DNA of 64,000 nucleotides from Flavobacteriales bacterium (GCA_947449575.1 CANFRV010000014.1:31298-95297); one strand, 5' to 3'. Counted from the stretch's first letter, positions 9,117-19,764 are shown. Program-made: numbers and translations. The notes: generated by a model from the sequence alone, not told the origin.

Positions 9117-10016
9117 TCAAATATTCATCAATATACTGGTCAAAACAGACATGGCAAAAGTGGTCAGCGCTACTTTTTTCAACTCCGGATCATAGTCCAC
9201 TGGATTTGTTGTTTTTTGCACCTTTTTTAAGTGAATAATCAACACCAACGCCGGTACGATTCCAATAGCGCCAAAGGGAGAATCTTGTATTTTCAAAAAA
9301 ATCATGAGCGAAATAATTCCTCCCATAATCAAAATAGAATGATAATATTTTGCCTTCAAACCACCCATTTTCACCACCAACGTATTCTTTCCTACTTTTT
9401 TATCGTTGTATTCATCTCTCATATTATTGAGATTCAAAACAGCTGTACTTAAAAAACCAATTGACATTGCAGGTAAAATGTTGAGATAATCAACTGATTT
9501 TGCAAATAAAGTATACACGCCTAAAAGGCTAACAAGGCCAAAGAAAATAAAAACAAATACATCACCGAAACCGCTATATCCATATGCTTTCTTCCCTACA
9601 GTGTAGGTTATAGCAGCCAAAACACACAAAATAGCTAATCCTACATAGACCGTTAAAATGGATGTTGGCATATTTTTCGTGCCCAGATAAATCAATGGTG
9701 CAGCACTACAAAAACTCAAAAAAGAAGTCAAAATAACCGCCTTTTTCATTTCCGAAATAGAAATAATACCTGACTGCACAGCTCTCACAGGTCCAATTCG
9801 TTCTGCATTGTCCGCTCCTTTTTGACTATCACCAAGATCATTGGCTAAATTGGAAACAATTTGAAAAAGCACCGTTGTTATCATTGCTAGTACAAAAATT
9901 GTTGTGTCCCAAAAACCATTTTTATAGGCAATTGCAGAACCTAAAATGATACCAGAAAGAGAAAGAGGAAGCGTTCGCAGACGCAAAGCTTTCAACCATG
10001 CTTGAGATTTTGTCAT
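9117..10016 (-). CDS. menA: 1,4-dihydroxy-2-naphthoate polyprenyltransferase
   Basis: A 299-residue UbiA-family integral membrane prenyltransferase that attaches the isoprenoid tail to dihydroxynaphthoate, giving demethylmenaquinone. The first Asp-rich motif lies in NDLGDSQKGADN (residues 59-70), with the family segment GPVRAVQSG next. The second Asp-rich motif is in MRDEYNDKKVGKN near 200. About eight hydrophobic segments are visible. It heads a menA-menC pair with a 3-bp gap. A 225-bp divergent spacer to the nitronate monooxygenase-like gene should hold its promoter; I see only a one-off match to a -7 box there (near 10130-10137). Confidence 0.93.
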   Translation of the reverse strand: MTKSQAWLKALRLRTLPLSLSGIILGSAIAYKNGFWDTTIFVLAMITTVLFQIVSNLANDLGDSQKGADNAERIGPVRAVQSGIISISEMKKAVILTSFLSFCSAAPLIYLGTKNMPTSILTVYVGLAILCVLAAITYTVGKKAYGYSGFGDVFVFIFFGLVSLLGVYTLFAKSVDYLNILPAMSIGFLSTAVLNLNNMRDEYNDKKVGKNTLVVKMGGLKAKYYHSILIMGGIISLMIFLKIQDSPFGAIGIVPALVLIIHLKKVQKTTNPVDYDPELKKVALTTFAMSVLTSILMNI

Positions 10017-10241
10017 GGCATAAAGTTAAAAATTGATACTGAATTATGCGACATAATTAGAATTATTATCCCTCATTTCTATTTCTTCAGAGAAAAAAGG
10101 AATAGCCCACAATTTAACTAGTTTTACTTCAAAGATTTAGTTAATTTGAGATAGTATCCTTTTTAATACTTTCTACCATTGAAATTAATCATCTCGTAAA
10201 AAAAAGCATAGAAGACAATAAATTATAACTATATTCGATAT

Positions 10242-11219
10242 ATGGAAGAATTAAATCGAATAGAAGCACCTTTAAGTGATTTACTAGGTATTAGATATCC
10301 CATCATAATGGCTCCCATGTTTTTGGTTTCCAACACAGACATGATAATAGAAGCCGTTAGAGCTGGAATAACCGGAGCAATTCCCGCCTTAAATTATAGA
10401 ACAACAGAAGAATTAAGGACTGCCATTCGCTTGATTCAATCAGAAGTTACAGGACCGTTTGGAATAAATTTAATCGTTAGCAAATCCAATTTTCTCTACA
10501 AAGAGCAATTGAAAGTTTGTTGTGAGGAAAAAATCTCTTTTATCATCACTTCCCTAGGTTCTCCCGAAGAAACTATTAATGAAGCTCACAAGGTTGGTGT
10601 CAAAGTTTTTTGTGATGTTACGGATACTACGTATGCTAAAAAAGTAGAAGAATTAGGAGCAGACGCAGTAATCGCCGTTAATAAAGAAGCAGGTGGGCAT
10701 GCAGGTAATTTATCCTATAAAGAATTGATCCCGCAATTAAAAAAAGCAGTTTCCATACCCGTAATTTCTGCAGGAGGTGTTGGATCAGGAGCTGGACTTA
10801 AAAACATGCTTGAAATTGGCGCGGCAGGAGTTTCTATGGGGAGTCTCTTCATTGCTACTATAGAATCAGCCGTTTCAGAAGAATATAAACAGGCTTGTGT
10901 AGATTTTGGAGCAAAAGACATTGTCATGACCACCAAATTATCAGGAACACCTTGTTCTGTCATTAAAACTCCCTATGTAGATAAGATTGGCACGTCACAA
11001 AACTGCATTGAAAGAATTCTTTCTAAAAGTAAACGATTGAAAAAATGGTTCAAGGCATTTACATTTTACCGAGGAATGAAAAACCTAGAAAAAGCAGCAT
11101 TCGGAGCGACCTATAAAACCGTTTGGGTGGCAGGTCCAAGCATTGAATATACCAAGGAAATACGAAAAGTAAGAGAAATAGTTAAACAACTTATTGCGGA
11201 ATATGAGCAAGCCAAATGA
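10242..11219 (+). CDS. Nitronate monooxygenase / 2-nitropropane dioxygenase-like FMN protein
   Basis: A 325-residue TIM-barrel flavoprotein of the nitronate monooxygenase family, which in characterised members oxidises alkyl nitronates using FMN and oxygen. The N-terminal RYPIIMAPMF, the EAGGHAG segment with His153, and the phosphate-binding SAGGVGSG (176-183) followed by GAAGVSMGS are clear. The family also includes enoyl-ACP reductase FabK-like enzymes, so the substrate is uncertain. It overlaps the DUF4442 gene by 17 bp, pointing to translational coupling and a two-gene operon. It is transcribed away from menA. Confidence 0.82.
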   Translation: MEELNRIEAPLSDLLGIRYPIIMAPMFLVSNTDMIIEAVRAGITGAIPALNYRTTEELRTAIRLIQSEVTGPFGINLIVSKSNFLYKEQLKVCCEEKISFIITSLGSPEETINEAHKVGVKVFCDVTDTTYAKKVEELGADAVIAVNKEAGGHAGNLSYKELIPQLKKAVSIPVISAGGVGSGAGLKNMLEIGAAGVSMGSLFIATIESAVSEEYKQACVDFGAKDIVMTTKLSGTPCSVIKTPYVDKIGTSQNCIERILSKSKRLKKWFKAFTFYRGMKNLEKAAFGATYKTVWVAGPSIEYTKEIRKVREIVKQLIAEYEQAK

Positions 11220-11685
11220 GACTTTTTCGATTAAGAAAATGCGGTGGTTATTATTTTTAATGGGGATTTTCAAAATTCCGTTGATAGGCTATGTTTGTCC
11301 AAAATTACTTGAAATAAATGACGACTCAGTAAAAGTGAAAATTCGACTTCGTAGAAAATCTAGAAATCATCTTAAATCAATGTATTTTGGCGCATTAGCG
11401 GTTGGAGCAGATATCGCTGGAGGAATACATGTCTTTTATTATTCAGAAATAATGGGTAAAAAAGTTTCCTTTGCATTTAAAGGAATGAAAGCGGATTTTA
11501 TAAAACGCGCAGAATCAGACGTTACTTTTGAAAGTAATCAAGGTCACGTAATAAAAGCTGGGATTTTGGAAAGTATTGAAACAGGAGAAAGAGTGAATAA
11601 AACAATATTGGTGACTGCATTTGATTCGAACAATGAAGTGGTGGCGACTTTTGAAATGATTTCATCACTGAAGGTGGTTGTATGA
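11203..11685 (+). CDS. DUF4442 hotdog-fold protein
   Basis: A 160-residue cytoplasmic protein resembling DUF4442, a hotdog-fold group related to PaaI/YiiD-type acyl-CoA thioesterases. Recognisable parts are KVKIRLRRKSRNHLKSMYFG, ALAVGADIAGG and the VSFAFKGMKADFIKRAESDV strand region. I start it at the ATG at 11203 rather than an upstream TTG at 11194. It overlaps the upstream flavoprotein gene by 17 bp. Its last 13 codons (from 11647) form the left copy of a 50-bp direct repeat whose right copy lies beyond the beta-lactamase gene. Its TGA overlaps the beta-lactamase ATG. Enzymatic activity is not established. Confidence 0.72.
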   Translation: MSKPNETFSIKKMRWLLFLMGIFKIPLIGYVCPKLLEINDDSVKVKIRLRRKSRNHLKSMYFGALAVGADIAGGIHVFYYSEIMGKKVSFAFKGMKADFIKRAESDVTFESNQGHVIKAGILESIETGERVNKTILVTAFDSNNEVVATFEMISSLKVVV

Positions 11686-11696
11686 AAACGATTTTT
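11647..11696. repeat. Left copy of 50-bp direct repeat flanking the beta-lactamase
   Basis: Fifty bases covering the last 13 codons and stop of DUF4442 plus the first codons of the beta-lactamase reading frame. They recur at 12584-12633 with two differences (11670 G versus 12607 T; 11687 A versus 12624 C). Similarity stops sharply at both ends. The distance between copies is 937 bp. The arrangement resembles the attL/attR duplication left when an element enters the 3' end of a gene; no integrase lies inside the unit. Confidence 0.9.
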
Positions 11697-12566
11697 GGAC
11701 GATATCAAGGTGTACTATTTATTTGGGTCTCTTTGCACGTTGGTATAAAAACATTGATCGATAAGCCTAAAATAATACTTTTGATTATAGCCGCTTTTGG
11801 AATCACAGCTTTTGGACAAAAACGAACGATAGAAATTCGTAACGACTTTAAAAAGTATTACGACCAATTTAAGGTTGAAGGTTCTTTTGTGCTTTACGAC
11901 CCTCAAACGAACAAGTGTGTTTTTTACAACCCAGACCAGTATGAGCAAACTTTTACACCTGCTTCGACTTTTAAAATATGTAATTCGCTTATTGGCCTTG
12001 AGACAGGAGTGATTAAAGACGAGAATTTTATTATTTCTTGGGACAGCGTAAATCGACAAAACCCAAAGTGGAATAACGACCAAGACTTAAAAACCGCTTT
12101 CAAAAATTCAACCGTTTGGTATTATCAAGAGCTTGCAAGACGAGTTGGAAAACATAAAATGAAATCCTGGTTAAAGAAGGTAAAGTATGGTAACAAATGT
12201 ACTTCAGGAGGTATTGATAAGTTTTGGCTAACTGGCGGTCTTCGTATTTCACCTAAACAACAAATTGACTTTTTACAGCGGCTTCACGACAACCAACTCC
12301 CTTTTTCACAGCGTTCAGTTGACATTGTAAAAAACATAATGATTGTAAAGGATACATTGGACTATGTAGTAAGAGCGAAAAGCGGTTGGGGTGGACAAGA
12401 CAACAAAGATATTGGTTGGTATGTCGGCTATCTGGAGACAAAAGATCAGGTTTATTATTTCGCTAACTGCATTCAATCAGCTGACTTAAACAATGAGGGC
12501 TTTGCAACTGCAAGAATAGACATTGTTTATCAAATCCTTAAAGAACTTCAACTGATTGACGAATGA
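11682..12566 (+). CDS. Class D (OXA-type) beta-lactamase
   Basis: A 294-residue serine beta-lactamase that hydrolyses beta-lactams in the periplasm. All class D motifs are intact: STFK at 95-98 with the nucleophile Ser95 and the Lys to be carbamylated, STV at 143-145, YGN at 169-171, the FWLTGGLRIS segment, KSG at 233-235, and GWYVGY. From memory it resembles the acquired OXA group found in Bacteroidota, which I cannot verify here. Two hydrophobic stretches precede the mature part. The second (residues 31-45, ending AFG-Q) looks like the native signal peptide, so the first roughly 25 residues may be an added leader read from the duplicated DUF4442 end. A TTG at 11754 is an alternative start. 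The gene overlaps the DUF4442 stop as ATGA. Confidence 0.93.
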   Translation: MKTIFGRYQGVLFIWVSLHVGIKTLIDKPKIILLIIAAFGITAFGQKRTIEIRNDFKKYYDQFKVEGSFVLYDPQTNKCVFYNPDQYEQTFTPASTFKICNSLIGLETGVIKDENFIISWDSVNRQNPKWNNDQDLKTAFKNSTVWYYQELARRVGKHKMKSWLKKVKYGNKCTSGGIDKFWLTGGLRISPKQQIDFLQRLHDNQLPFSQRSVDIVKNIMIVKDTLDYVVRAKSGWGGQDNKDIGWYVGYLETKDQVYYFANCIQSADLNNEGFATARIDIVYQILKELQLIDE

Positions 12567-12583
12567 GAATTCCTGCTGCTACC

Positions 12584-12633
12584 ACTTTTGAAATGATTTC
12601 ATCACTTAAGGTGGTTGTATGAACACGATTTTT
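12584..12633. repeat. Right copy of 50-bp direct repeat flanking the beta-lactamase
   Basis: It matches 48 of 50 bases of 11647-11696 and still encodes the DUF4442 C-terminus in frame (TFEMISSLKVVV then TGA). A five-codon remnant MNTIF and a TAA follow. It begins 17 bp after the beta-lactamase stop and runs into the stop of the convergent phosphoribosyltransferase gene. This is the arrangement expected for the locus before insertion, with DUF4442 facing the phosphoribosyltransferase. Confidence 0.9.
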
Positions 12634-13268
12634 TAAACTACTTTCTCAAATTGGTGAATTTCTTTCAAGAGTTTGATCACTTGTTCATCACTCACGTGTG
12701 AAAAATCATTGTAGTGATGTCCTACACCAATAAAAATATCCGGTATATAGGGACAAATGAATTCATCCACTACATTTTTTATTTTAGCAGCAGCCTCTTT
12801 TGAAGAAACAGGAACTGCTACTACGATTTTTTTTACATTTTTATTTCTTAGCATTTGAATAGATGACAGTAACGTATTGCCCGTAGCTGCTCCATCATCT
12901 ACAACTATTACTATTTTATTTTCTAAATTCAACGGTTTACGATTCTCCATAAAGAGTTGATATCGCTCTTGTAAATCCTTTCGAATTCTTTTAATGCTAT
13001 CCTTTATATAGGAAGGAGGGACATTAAAACTCTCATCTATGGTGTAATCTTCCAAACCAACTGCTCCGATAGCTAATTCAGGATTTGAGGGGTAACCAAT
13101 CTTCTTTGTCATCAACAATTCGAGGGGGAAATTATATTCTTTAGCAATATCATACGCTATTGGAACTCCACCACGCGGGATTGCTAAAACAACTCCTGAT
13201 ATATTTCTATATTTTTCCAAATACGGAATAAGCACAGATGCCGCATTCGATCTATCTTTAAAGTACAT
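12633..13268 (-). CDS. Phosphoribosyltransferase-family protein
   Basis: A 211-residue type I phosphoribosyltransferase-fold protein. The PRPP-binding loop VIVVDDGAATGNT (about 119-131) is well conserved, and the N-terminal AIPRGGVPIAYDIA is typical of a family of stand-alone PRTase-like proteins found in many bacteria. No purine or pyrimidine specificity signature is evident, so substrate and role are unknown. Its stop codon overlaps the end of the right 50-bp repeat, so it was the convergent neighbour of DUF4442 before the beta-lactamase arrived. An 8-bp dyad (TTTGAATT A AATTCAAA) lies just upstream at 13281-13297. Confidence 0.8.
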   Translation of the reverse strand: MYFKDRSNAASVLIPYLEKYRNISGVVLAIPRGGVPIAYDIAKEYNFPLELLMTKKIGYPSNPELAIGAVGLEDYTIDESFNVPPSYIKDSIKRIRKDLQERYQLFMENRKPLNLENKIVIVVDDGAATGNTLLSSIQMLRNKNVKKIVVAVPVSSKEAAAKIKNVVDEFICPYIPDIFIGVGHHYNDFSHVSDEQVIKLLKEIHQFEKVV

Positions 13269-13280
13269 TTTCTTTTTTCA

Positions 13281-13297
13281 TTTGAATTAAATTCAAA
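13281..13297. promoter_or_regulatory. Perfect dyad upstream of the phosphoribosyltransferase gene
   Basis: TTTGAATT, one base and AATTCAAA form a 17-bp perfect dyad 13 bp upstream of the minus-strand start at 13268. The position suits an operator, but no known motif is recognised. The rest of the 257-bp spacer (13269-13525) is A+T-rich with no further gene visible. Confidence 0.3.
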
Positions 13298-13525
13298 GGA
13301 AAGCCTTTATGACTTTGATATGCATGATTACACCAAGAAGTACGAATGATTTAAGTCATTATGAAAAATCTGACTTGAAAATATATCCCAGAACAATTTC
13401 ATTAATGAAAAAATAATAAAGATTATAGTAGGATTTTATTTCTATATTAGGTTATGATTCAGCTGATATTTATTACATTGTGAAAAATTTTAGAGTTATA
13501 AACGATTTTAATTTAAAATTATATT

Positions 13526-14326
13526 TTGATATTTACTTATAATTCTAGCTTTTTATTAAAATTAGTAAAAGTTAAACCGTTAATCATTATTACCTTTTTA
13601 TATCTCAATCCTATTTTTTCCTTTGCTCAAGCAAGCAGTGTAAAGGATCTTGCATTGTGGACTTGGTTTCAAGTAAATGCAAATACCTCAAAAAAAACGT
13701 ATGTTTCACTGCAATATGAGGCACGTTTTAATCATAATATGAGTCAATTTAATCGTAGTAATTTTTACTTTCTGGGTGGTTATAATCCTAAAAAAAAAAT
13801 CAACATTGAATTATTATATCAATTTAATACAACGTATAAAAAAGACTTTCATGTTTTTTATGCAGGAATCATGTACAAATTTAGTCGAAATAAGTTCTCA
13901 TTTTTTTACAGAACTGCTCTTCAACGAACACAAAATTCTCTTACAGGATTATACAAATATGACAACCCCATTAATCAATTTAGAGCAAGGTTTCGAATTC
14001 AATACAAACAAAACAATTATTTTAAGTATGCACTTTCCGCTGAACCAACAATTGATTTATTTGACAAACGGGCTCTTTACATTTCTAAAATAAGGTATAC
14101 TGCAATTGTTTCCTTTCAATATAATAAATATCAAGCATTGAACATGTTCTATTTCTTTGAACCAAGCTACAAAATGAAATCTGCAACTCAATTAATCAAT
14201 ATTTTAGGAGTCACTTACACATTCACTCTCCCCACTAAAAAGAAACAATTCAAAAAAATATTTAAATCCGATATTTTTGATAAAGAAAAAGAGGCTAAAG
14301 AAAAAGAATCACGAGATGTTTTTTAG
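13526..14326 (+). CDS. DUF2490-like outer membrane beta-barrel protein
   Basis: A 266-residue exported protein. After a hydrophobic leader ending near IFSFAQA come alternating amphipathic strands rich in Tyr, Phe and Asn (for example VSLQYEARFNHN, FYFLGGYNPKK, FSFFYRTALQR), the pattern of a beta-barrel in the outer membrane. The overall arrangement matches what I know of DUF2490 proteins. The reading frame opens with TTG at 13526; no ATG precedes the signal-like segment, so the exact start is uncertain. A charged Lys/Glu tail of about 20 residues follows the last strand and is unusual for a barrel. The next gene, hutU, is convergent. Confidence 0.62.
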   Translation: MIFTYNSSFLLKLVKVKPLIIITFLYLNPIFSFAQASSVKDLALWTWFQVNANTSKKTYVSLQYEARFNHNMSQFNRSNFYFLGGYNPKKKINIELLYQFNTTYKKDFHVFYAGIMYKFSRNKFSFFYRTALQRTQNSLTGLYKYDNPINQFRARFRIQYKQNNYFKYALSAEPTIDLFDKRALYISKIRYTAIVSFQYNKYQALNMFYFFEPSYKMKSATQLINILGVTYTFTLPTKKKQFKKIFKSDIFDKEKEAKEKESRDVF

Positions 14327-14329
14327 CAA

Positions 14330-14351
14330 AAACTTGAAATTAACCAAGTTT
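14330..14351 (+). terminator. Hairpin after the DUF2490-like gene
   Basis: AAACTTG and CAAGTTT form a 7-bp stem with an 8-nt loop, four bases after the stop codon, followed by ATTTTAAAT. It suits a weak rho-independent terminator. The rest of the 143-bp convergent gap to hutU is A+T-rich with nothing else visible. Confidence 0.45.
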
Positions 14352-14469
14352 ATTTTAAATAACTACATAAGGTATTATTTCGAAGTTAGAAAAACGAATA
14401 TAATTTTGTCAATTTTATTCAGATTAGCAATAACATTATACCAAATTAATTCCAAAATATTAAGTAAAT

Positions 14470-16491
14470 TTAGTTTATTCGGTTTTCAAAAATGCCTTCA
14501 ATTACTGAATCGTCGACAAGTTCCGGAACCGTCACTTTTAATCTTGGCTCTACTTCCATTGCACGCTTTATAGCAAAAATTGCCCCTTCATTTCGCGCCC
14601 AACTTCTGCGCGAGATTCCGTTATTTACATCCCAATGAAGCATCATTTTTAATCTTCGATCCGCCTCTCTAGAACCATCTAGCAACATTCCAAAACCACC
14701 GTTGATAACTTCTCCCCAACCAACTCCGCCGCCATTATGAATAGAAACCCATGTTGCGCCTCGGAAACTATCGCCAATTACATTTTGAATAGCCATATCA
14801 GCAGTAAAACGCGATCCGTCATATATATTAGAAGTTTCTCGATACGGAGAGTCTGTTCCTGAAACATCATGATGATCTCTCCCTAAAACGACAGGTCCAA
14901 TTTTACCTTCTTCAATAGCATTATTAAAAGCCTCAGCAATTTTCATTCTTCCTTCTGCATCTGCATAAAGAATACGGGCCTGAGAACCTACAACCAATTT
15001 ATTTTCTTGTGCCCCTTTTATCCAACGTATATTATCAGCCATTTGTTGCTGAATTTCAACGGGACTATTTTTCATCATTTCCTCTAAAACTTCACACGCT
15101 ATTTCGTCTGTACGTTTTAAATCTTCTGGTTTTCCTGAAGCACACACCCAACGAAAAGGTCCAAAACCAAAGTCAAAGCACATAGGTCCTAAGATATCTT
15201 GAACATATGAAGGATATTTGAAATCAATCCCGTTTTTTGCCATCACATCAGCACCCGAGCGAGAAGCTTCTAATAAAAAAGCATTTCCATAATCGAAGAA
15301 ATAAGTTCCTTTCGCGGTATGTCTATTGATAGATGCAGCATGTCGAACGAGTGTTTCTTTCACTTTTTTCTCGAATTGCATCGGTTCTTCGGCCATCATT
15401 CTATTCGATTCTTCCAAACTTTGACCAACAGGATAATACCCACCCGCCCAAGGATTGTGCAAAGAAGTTTGATCTGACCCTAATTCAACAAAAATATTTT
15501 CTTGATCAAATTTCTCCCACACATCCACTATATTTCCAACGTAGGCAATAGAGACAATTTCCTTCCCATTCTTTGCTTGAAGAACTCTTTCACACAGTTG
15601 ATCTAAATTATCAAAGACTTCATCCACCCAACCTTGAGAATGACGTGTATGAACCGCTTTTGGATTAATCTCTGCCGTGACAGAAACGCAGCCTGCAATA
15701 TTTCCAGCTTTCGGCTGAGCGCCTGACATTCCTCCTAAACCAGCAGTAATAAATAATTTACCTTCCAAGCCTTCTCCATTCTTAGAGATTTTTCGTCCAG
15801 CATTTAAAACCGTAATTGTCGTCCCGTGAACAATTCCTTGTGGCCCAATATACATGTACGAACCAGCGGTCATTTGTCCGTATTGAGTTACACCTAATGC
15901 ATTGAATTTCTCCCAATCGTCTGGTTTAGAATAATTAGGAATCATCATTCCATTCGTAACAACAACTCTTGGAGCTTCTTTATGAGACGGAAATAATCCC
16001 ATTGGGTGACCAGAATACATCACAAGCGTTTGCTCGTCTGACATTTCAGCCAGATATTTCATCGTAAGTCGGTACTGAATCCAATTTTGGAAAACAGCAC
16101 CATTTCCACCATAGGTTATTAATTCATGAGGATGTTGAGCAACTGCATAATCTAAATTATTTTGAATCATTAACATAATTGCCTTTGCTTGCATGCACTT
16201 CCCAGGATAATCTTGTATAGGCCTAGCATACATTGAATAAGTAGGTCTGAATCTCAACATATAAATTCGTCCATACGTTTCTAATTCAAACATAAAATCA
16301 GAAGCTAATTCCTCGTGCTGATCTTTTGGAAAATAGCGGAGTGCATTTCTCAAAGCTAATTTCTTCTCTTCTAAAGATAAAATTTCTTTTCTTTTAGGAG
16401 CGTGATTAATTTCAGAATCATACACTTGTTTACCCGGAATACTTGCCGGAATACCTTCTAAAATTTCTGCATGAAAAACGTCTAAACTCAT
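14470..16491 (-). CDS. hutU: Urocanate hydratase
   Basis: A 673-residue NAD-dependent lyase that converts urocanate to imidazolonepropionate, the second step of histidine degradation. Recognisable blocks are the N-terminal RPTYSMYARP region, GGLGGMSGAQPKAGNIAG, GGYYPVGQSLEESNRMM and, near the C-terminus, DHHDVSGTDSPYRETSNI and SIHNGGGVGWGEVINGG. Length is that of the longer Bacteroidota form. No hutH, hutI or formimidoylglutamase is in the window, so the rest of the pathway must be elsewhere. It is separated from eno by a terminator hairpin at 16532-16555 and presumably has its own promoter in the 85-bp gap, where I see no clear -7 box. Confidence 0.95.
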   Translation of the reverse strand: MSLDVFHAEILEGIPASIPGKQVYDSEINHAPKRKEILSLEEKKLALRNALRYFPKDQHEELASDFMFELETYGRIYMLRFRPTYSMYARPIQDYPGKCMQAKAIMLMIQNNLDYAVAQHPHELITYGGNGAVFQNWIQYRLTMKYLAEMSDEQTLVMYSGHPMGLFPSHKEAPRVVVTNGMMIPNYSKPDDWEKFNALGVTQYGQMTAGSYMYIGPQGIVHGTTITVLNAGRKISKNGEGLEGKLFITAGLGGMSGAQPKAGNIAGCVSVTAEINPKAVHTRHSQGWVDEVFDNLDQLCERVLQAKNGKEIVSIAYVGNIVDVWEKFDQENIFVELGSDQTSLHNPWAGGYYPVGQSLEESNRMMAEEPMQFEKKVKETLVRHAASINRHTAKGTYFFDYGNAFLLEASRSGADVMAKNGIDFKYPSYVQDILGPMCFDFGFGPFRWVCASGKPEDLKRTDEIACEVLEEMMKNSPVEIQQQMADNIRWIKGAQENKLVVGSQARILYADAEGRMKIAEAFNNAIEEGKIGPVVLGRDHHDVSGTDSPYRETSNIYDGSRFTADMAIQNVIGDSFRGATWVSIHNGGGVGWGEVINGGFGMLLDGSREADRRLKMMLHWDVNNGISRRSWARNEGAIFAIKRAMEVEPRLKVTVPELVDDSVIEGIFENRIN

Positions 16492-16531
16492 TATATCTAT
16501 TTTGAAGTAAAGGTAATATGTTTTGAAGAAA

Positions 16532-16555
16532 AAAGGAGACTAAAAAGCCTCCTTT
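16532..16555 (-). terminator. Terminator after eno
   Basis: On the minus strand AAAGGAG and CTCCTTT pair around a 10-nt loop and are followed directly by T residues. It lies 22 bp past the eno stop and 41 bp before the hutU start, so it closes the carA-eno transcript. Confidence 0.65.
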
Positions 16556-16576
16556 AACAAAAATCAATAAATGATC

Positions 16577-18984
<2,408 letters not shown>

Positions 18985-19000
18985 TAATTTAATTTTTTTG

Positions 19001-19008
19001 CAAAGTTA
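19001..19008 (-). promoter_or_regulatory. Bacteroidota -7 box for carA
   Basis: TAACTTTG on the minus strand matches TAnnTTTG, 16 bp upstream of the carA start. No TTG stands at the ideal spacing; the nearest candidates give gaps of about 12 and 25. Position between the rplQ terminator and carA supports it. Confidence 0.5.
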
Positions 19009-19047
19009 GGGTTTCAAATTCAAATAAGCGAAACAAAAAGACATAAA

Positions 19048-19075
19048 AAAAGGGTAATGTTTCCATTACCCTTTT
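19048..19075. terminator. Terminator closing the ribosomal array after rplQ
   Basis: A perfect 12-bp stem (AAAAGGGTAATG with its complement) around a 4-nt loop, 21 bp past the rplQ stop on the minus strand. A run of seven T residues ends the minus-strand copy. It separates the S10-spc-alpha array from carA. Confidence 0.85.
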
Positions 19076-19096
19076 ATACGTCAAAAATTCACGTAA

Positions 19097-19669
19097 TTAA
19101 TCTTCTTTTGTTTCAGCTTCATCAGTTGATTCAGCCTCATCTTGCACATCATTTGCAACATCAGTTGCCGGTGCTTCTGGAGTTTCTGGAGTTTCGTCAA
19201 CAACAACTTCTTCAGTTGAAGTAGAATCGTCAGCAACATCATCTGCTTTTTTAGCACCACCACGGCGAGAACGACGAGTAACTTTCTTACTAGATTCGTT
19301 AGAATAAAGATCATTATAATCTACTAATTCAATCAAACACATTTCTGCGTTATCTCCTAAACGATATCCTGTGCGAATAATTCTAGTGTATCCACCATTT
19401 CTAGTTGCCACTTTTAAAGAAATATCTCTGAATAATTCAGTAACAATCTCTTTGCTTTGCAATTCACTAAATACAGCTCTTCTTGAATGTGTCGTATCTG
19501 TTTTAGATTTTGTTATTAAAGGCTCAACATACACTCTTAATGCTTTCGCTTTCGCTACCGTAGTATTGATGCGTTTGTGCAATAAAAGAGAACAAGCCAT
19601 ATTAGATAGCATCGCTTTTCTGTGCGCTGTCTTTCTACCTAAATGATTATTTTTCTTTCCGTGTCTCAT
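19097..19669 (-). CDS. rplQ: 50S ribosomal protein L17 with acidic tail
   Basis: A 190-residue large-subunit protein. The L17 core ([21 protein letters not shown] at the start, [26 protein letters not shown] near 93-117) is complete by about residue 120. It is followed by a basic stretch at 128-141 and then about 48 strongly acidic residues. Extended L17 tails occur in Bacteroidota and should lie on the solvent side of the ribosome; their role is unknown. Last gene of the ribosomal array, 93 bp after rpoA, with an inverted repeat in that spacer and a terminator after the stop. Confidence 0.96.
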   Translation of the reverse strand: MRHGKKNNHLGRKTAHRKAMLSNMACSLLLHKRINTTVAKAKALRVYVEPLITKSKTDTTHSRRAVFSELQSKEIVTELFRDISLKVATRNGGYTRIIRTGYRLGDNAEMCLIELVDYNDLYSNESSKKVTRRSRRGGAKKADDVADDSTSTEEVVVDETPETPEAPATDVANDVQDEAESTDEAETKED

Positions 19670-19710
19670 TTTTTTAAATTTCGTAAGTAACGGTTAACTG
19701 AGTCTTTTAA

Positions 19711-19764
19711 AGTATCGCTTAAGCTCAACCACCTATTACGCCATTATTAATTTATTACGATACT
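19711..19764 (-). repeat. Inverted repeat in the rpoA-rplQ spacer
   Basis: AGTATCG at 19711-19717 and CGATACT at 19758-19764 enclose 40 nt in the 93-bp spacer. The palindrome GCTTAAGC lies just inside one arm, at 19716-19723. The right arm overlaps the rpoA stop codon. In the minus-strand mRNA this would fold just ahead of rplQ, so it could tune L17 translation or mRNA stability. Structure is seen; function is inference. Confidence 0.35.

Noticed and set aside
12567..12583. Integron attC site after the beta-lactamase
   Set aside because: Only 17 bp separate the stop from the right repeat, with no core-site-like inverted pairs, so this is not a gene cassette of the integron kind.
11640..12640. 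Insertion sequence or transposon around the beta-lactamase
   Set aside because: No transposase or integrase frame and no terminal inverted repeats are visible; only the direct repeats are present.
13269..13525. tRNA or small RNA gene in the spacer before the DUF2490-like gene
   Set aside because: Apart from short A+T-rich dyads no cloverleaf or conserved RNA feature is seen; no tRNA was recognised anywhere in the window.
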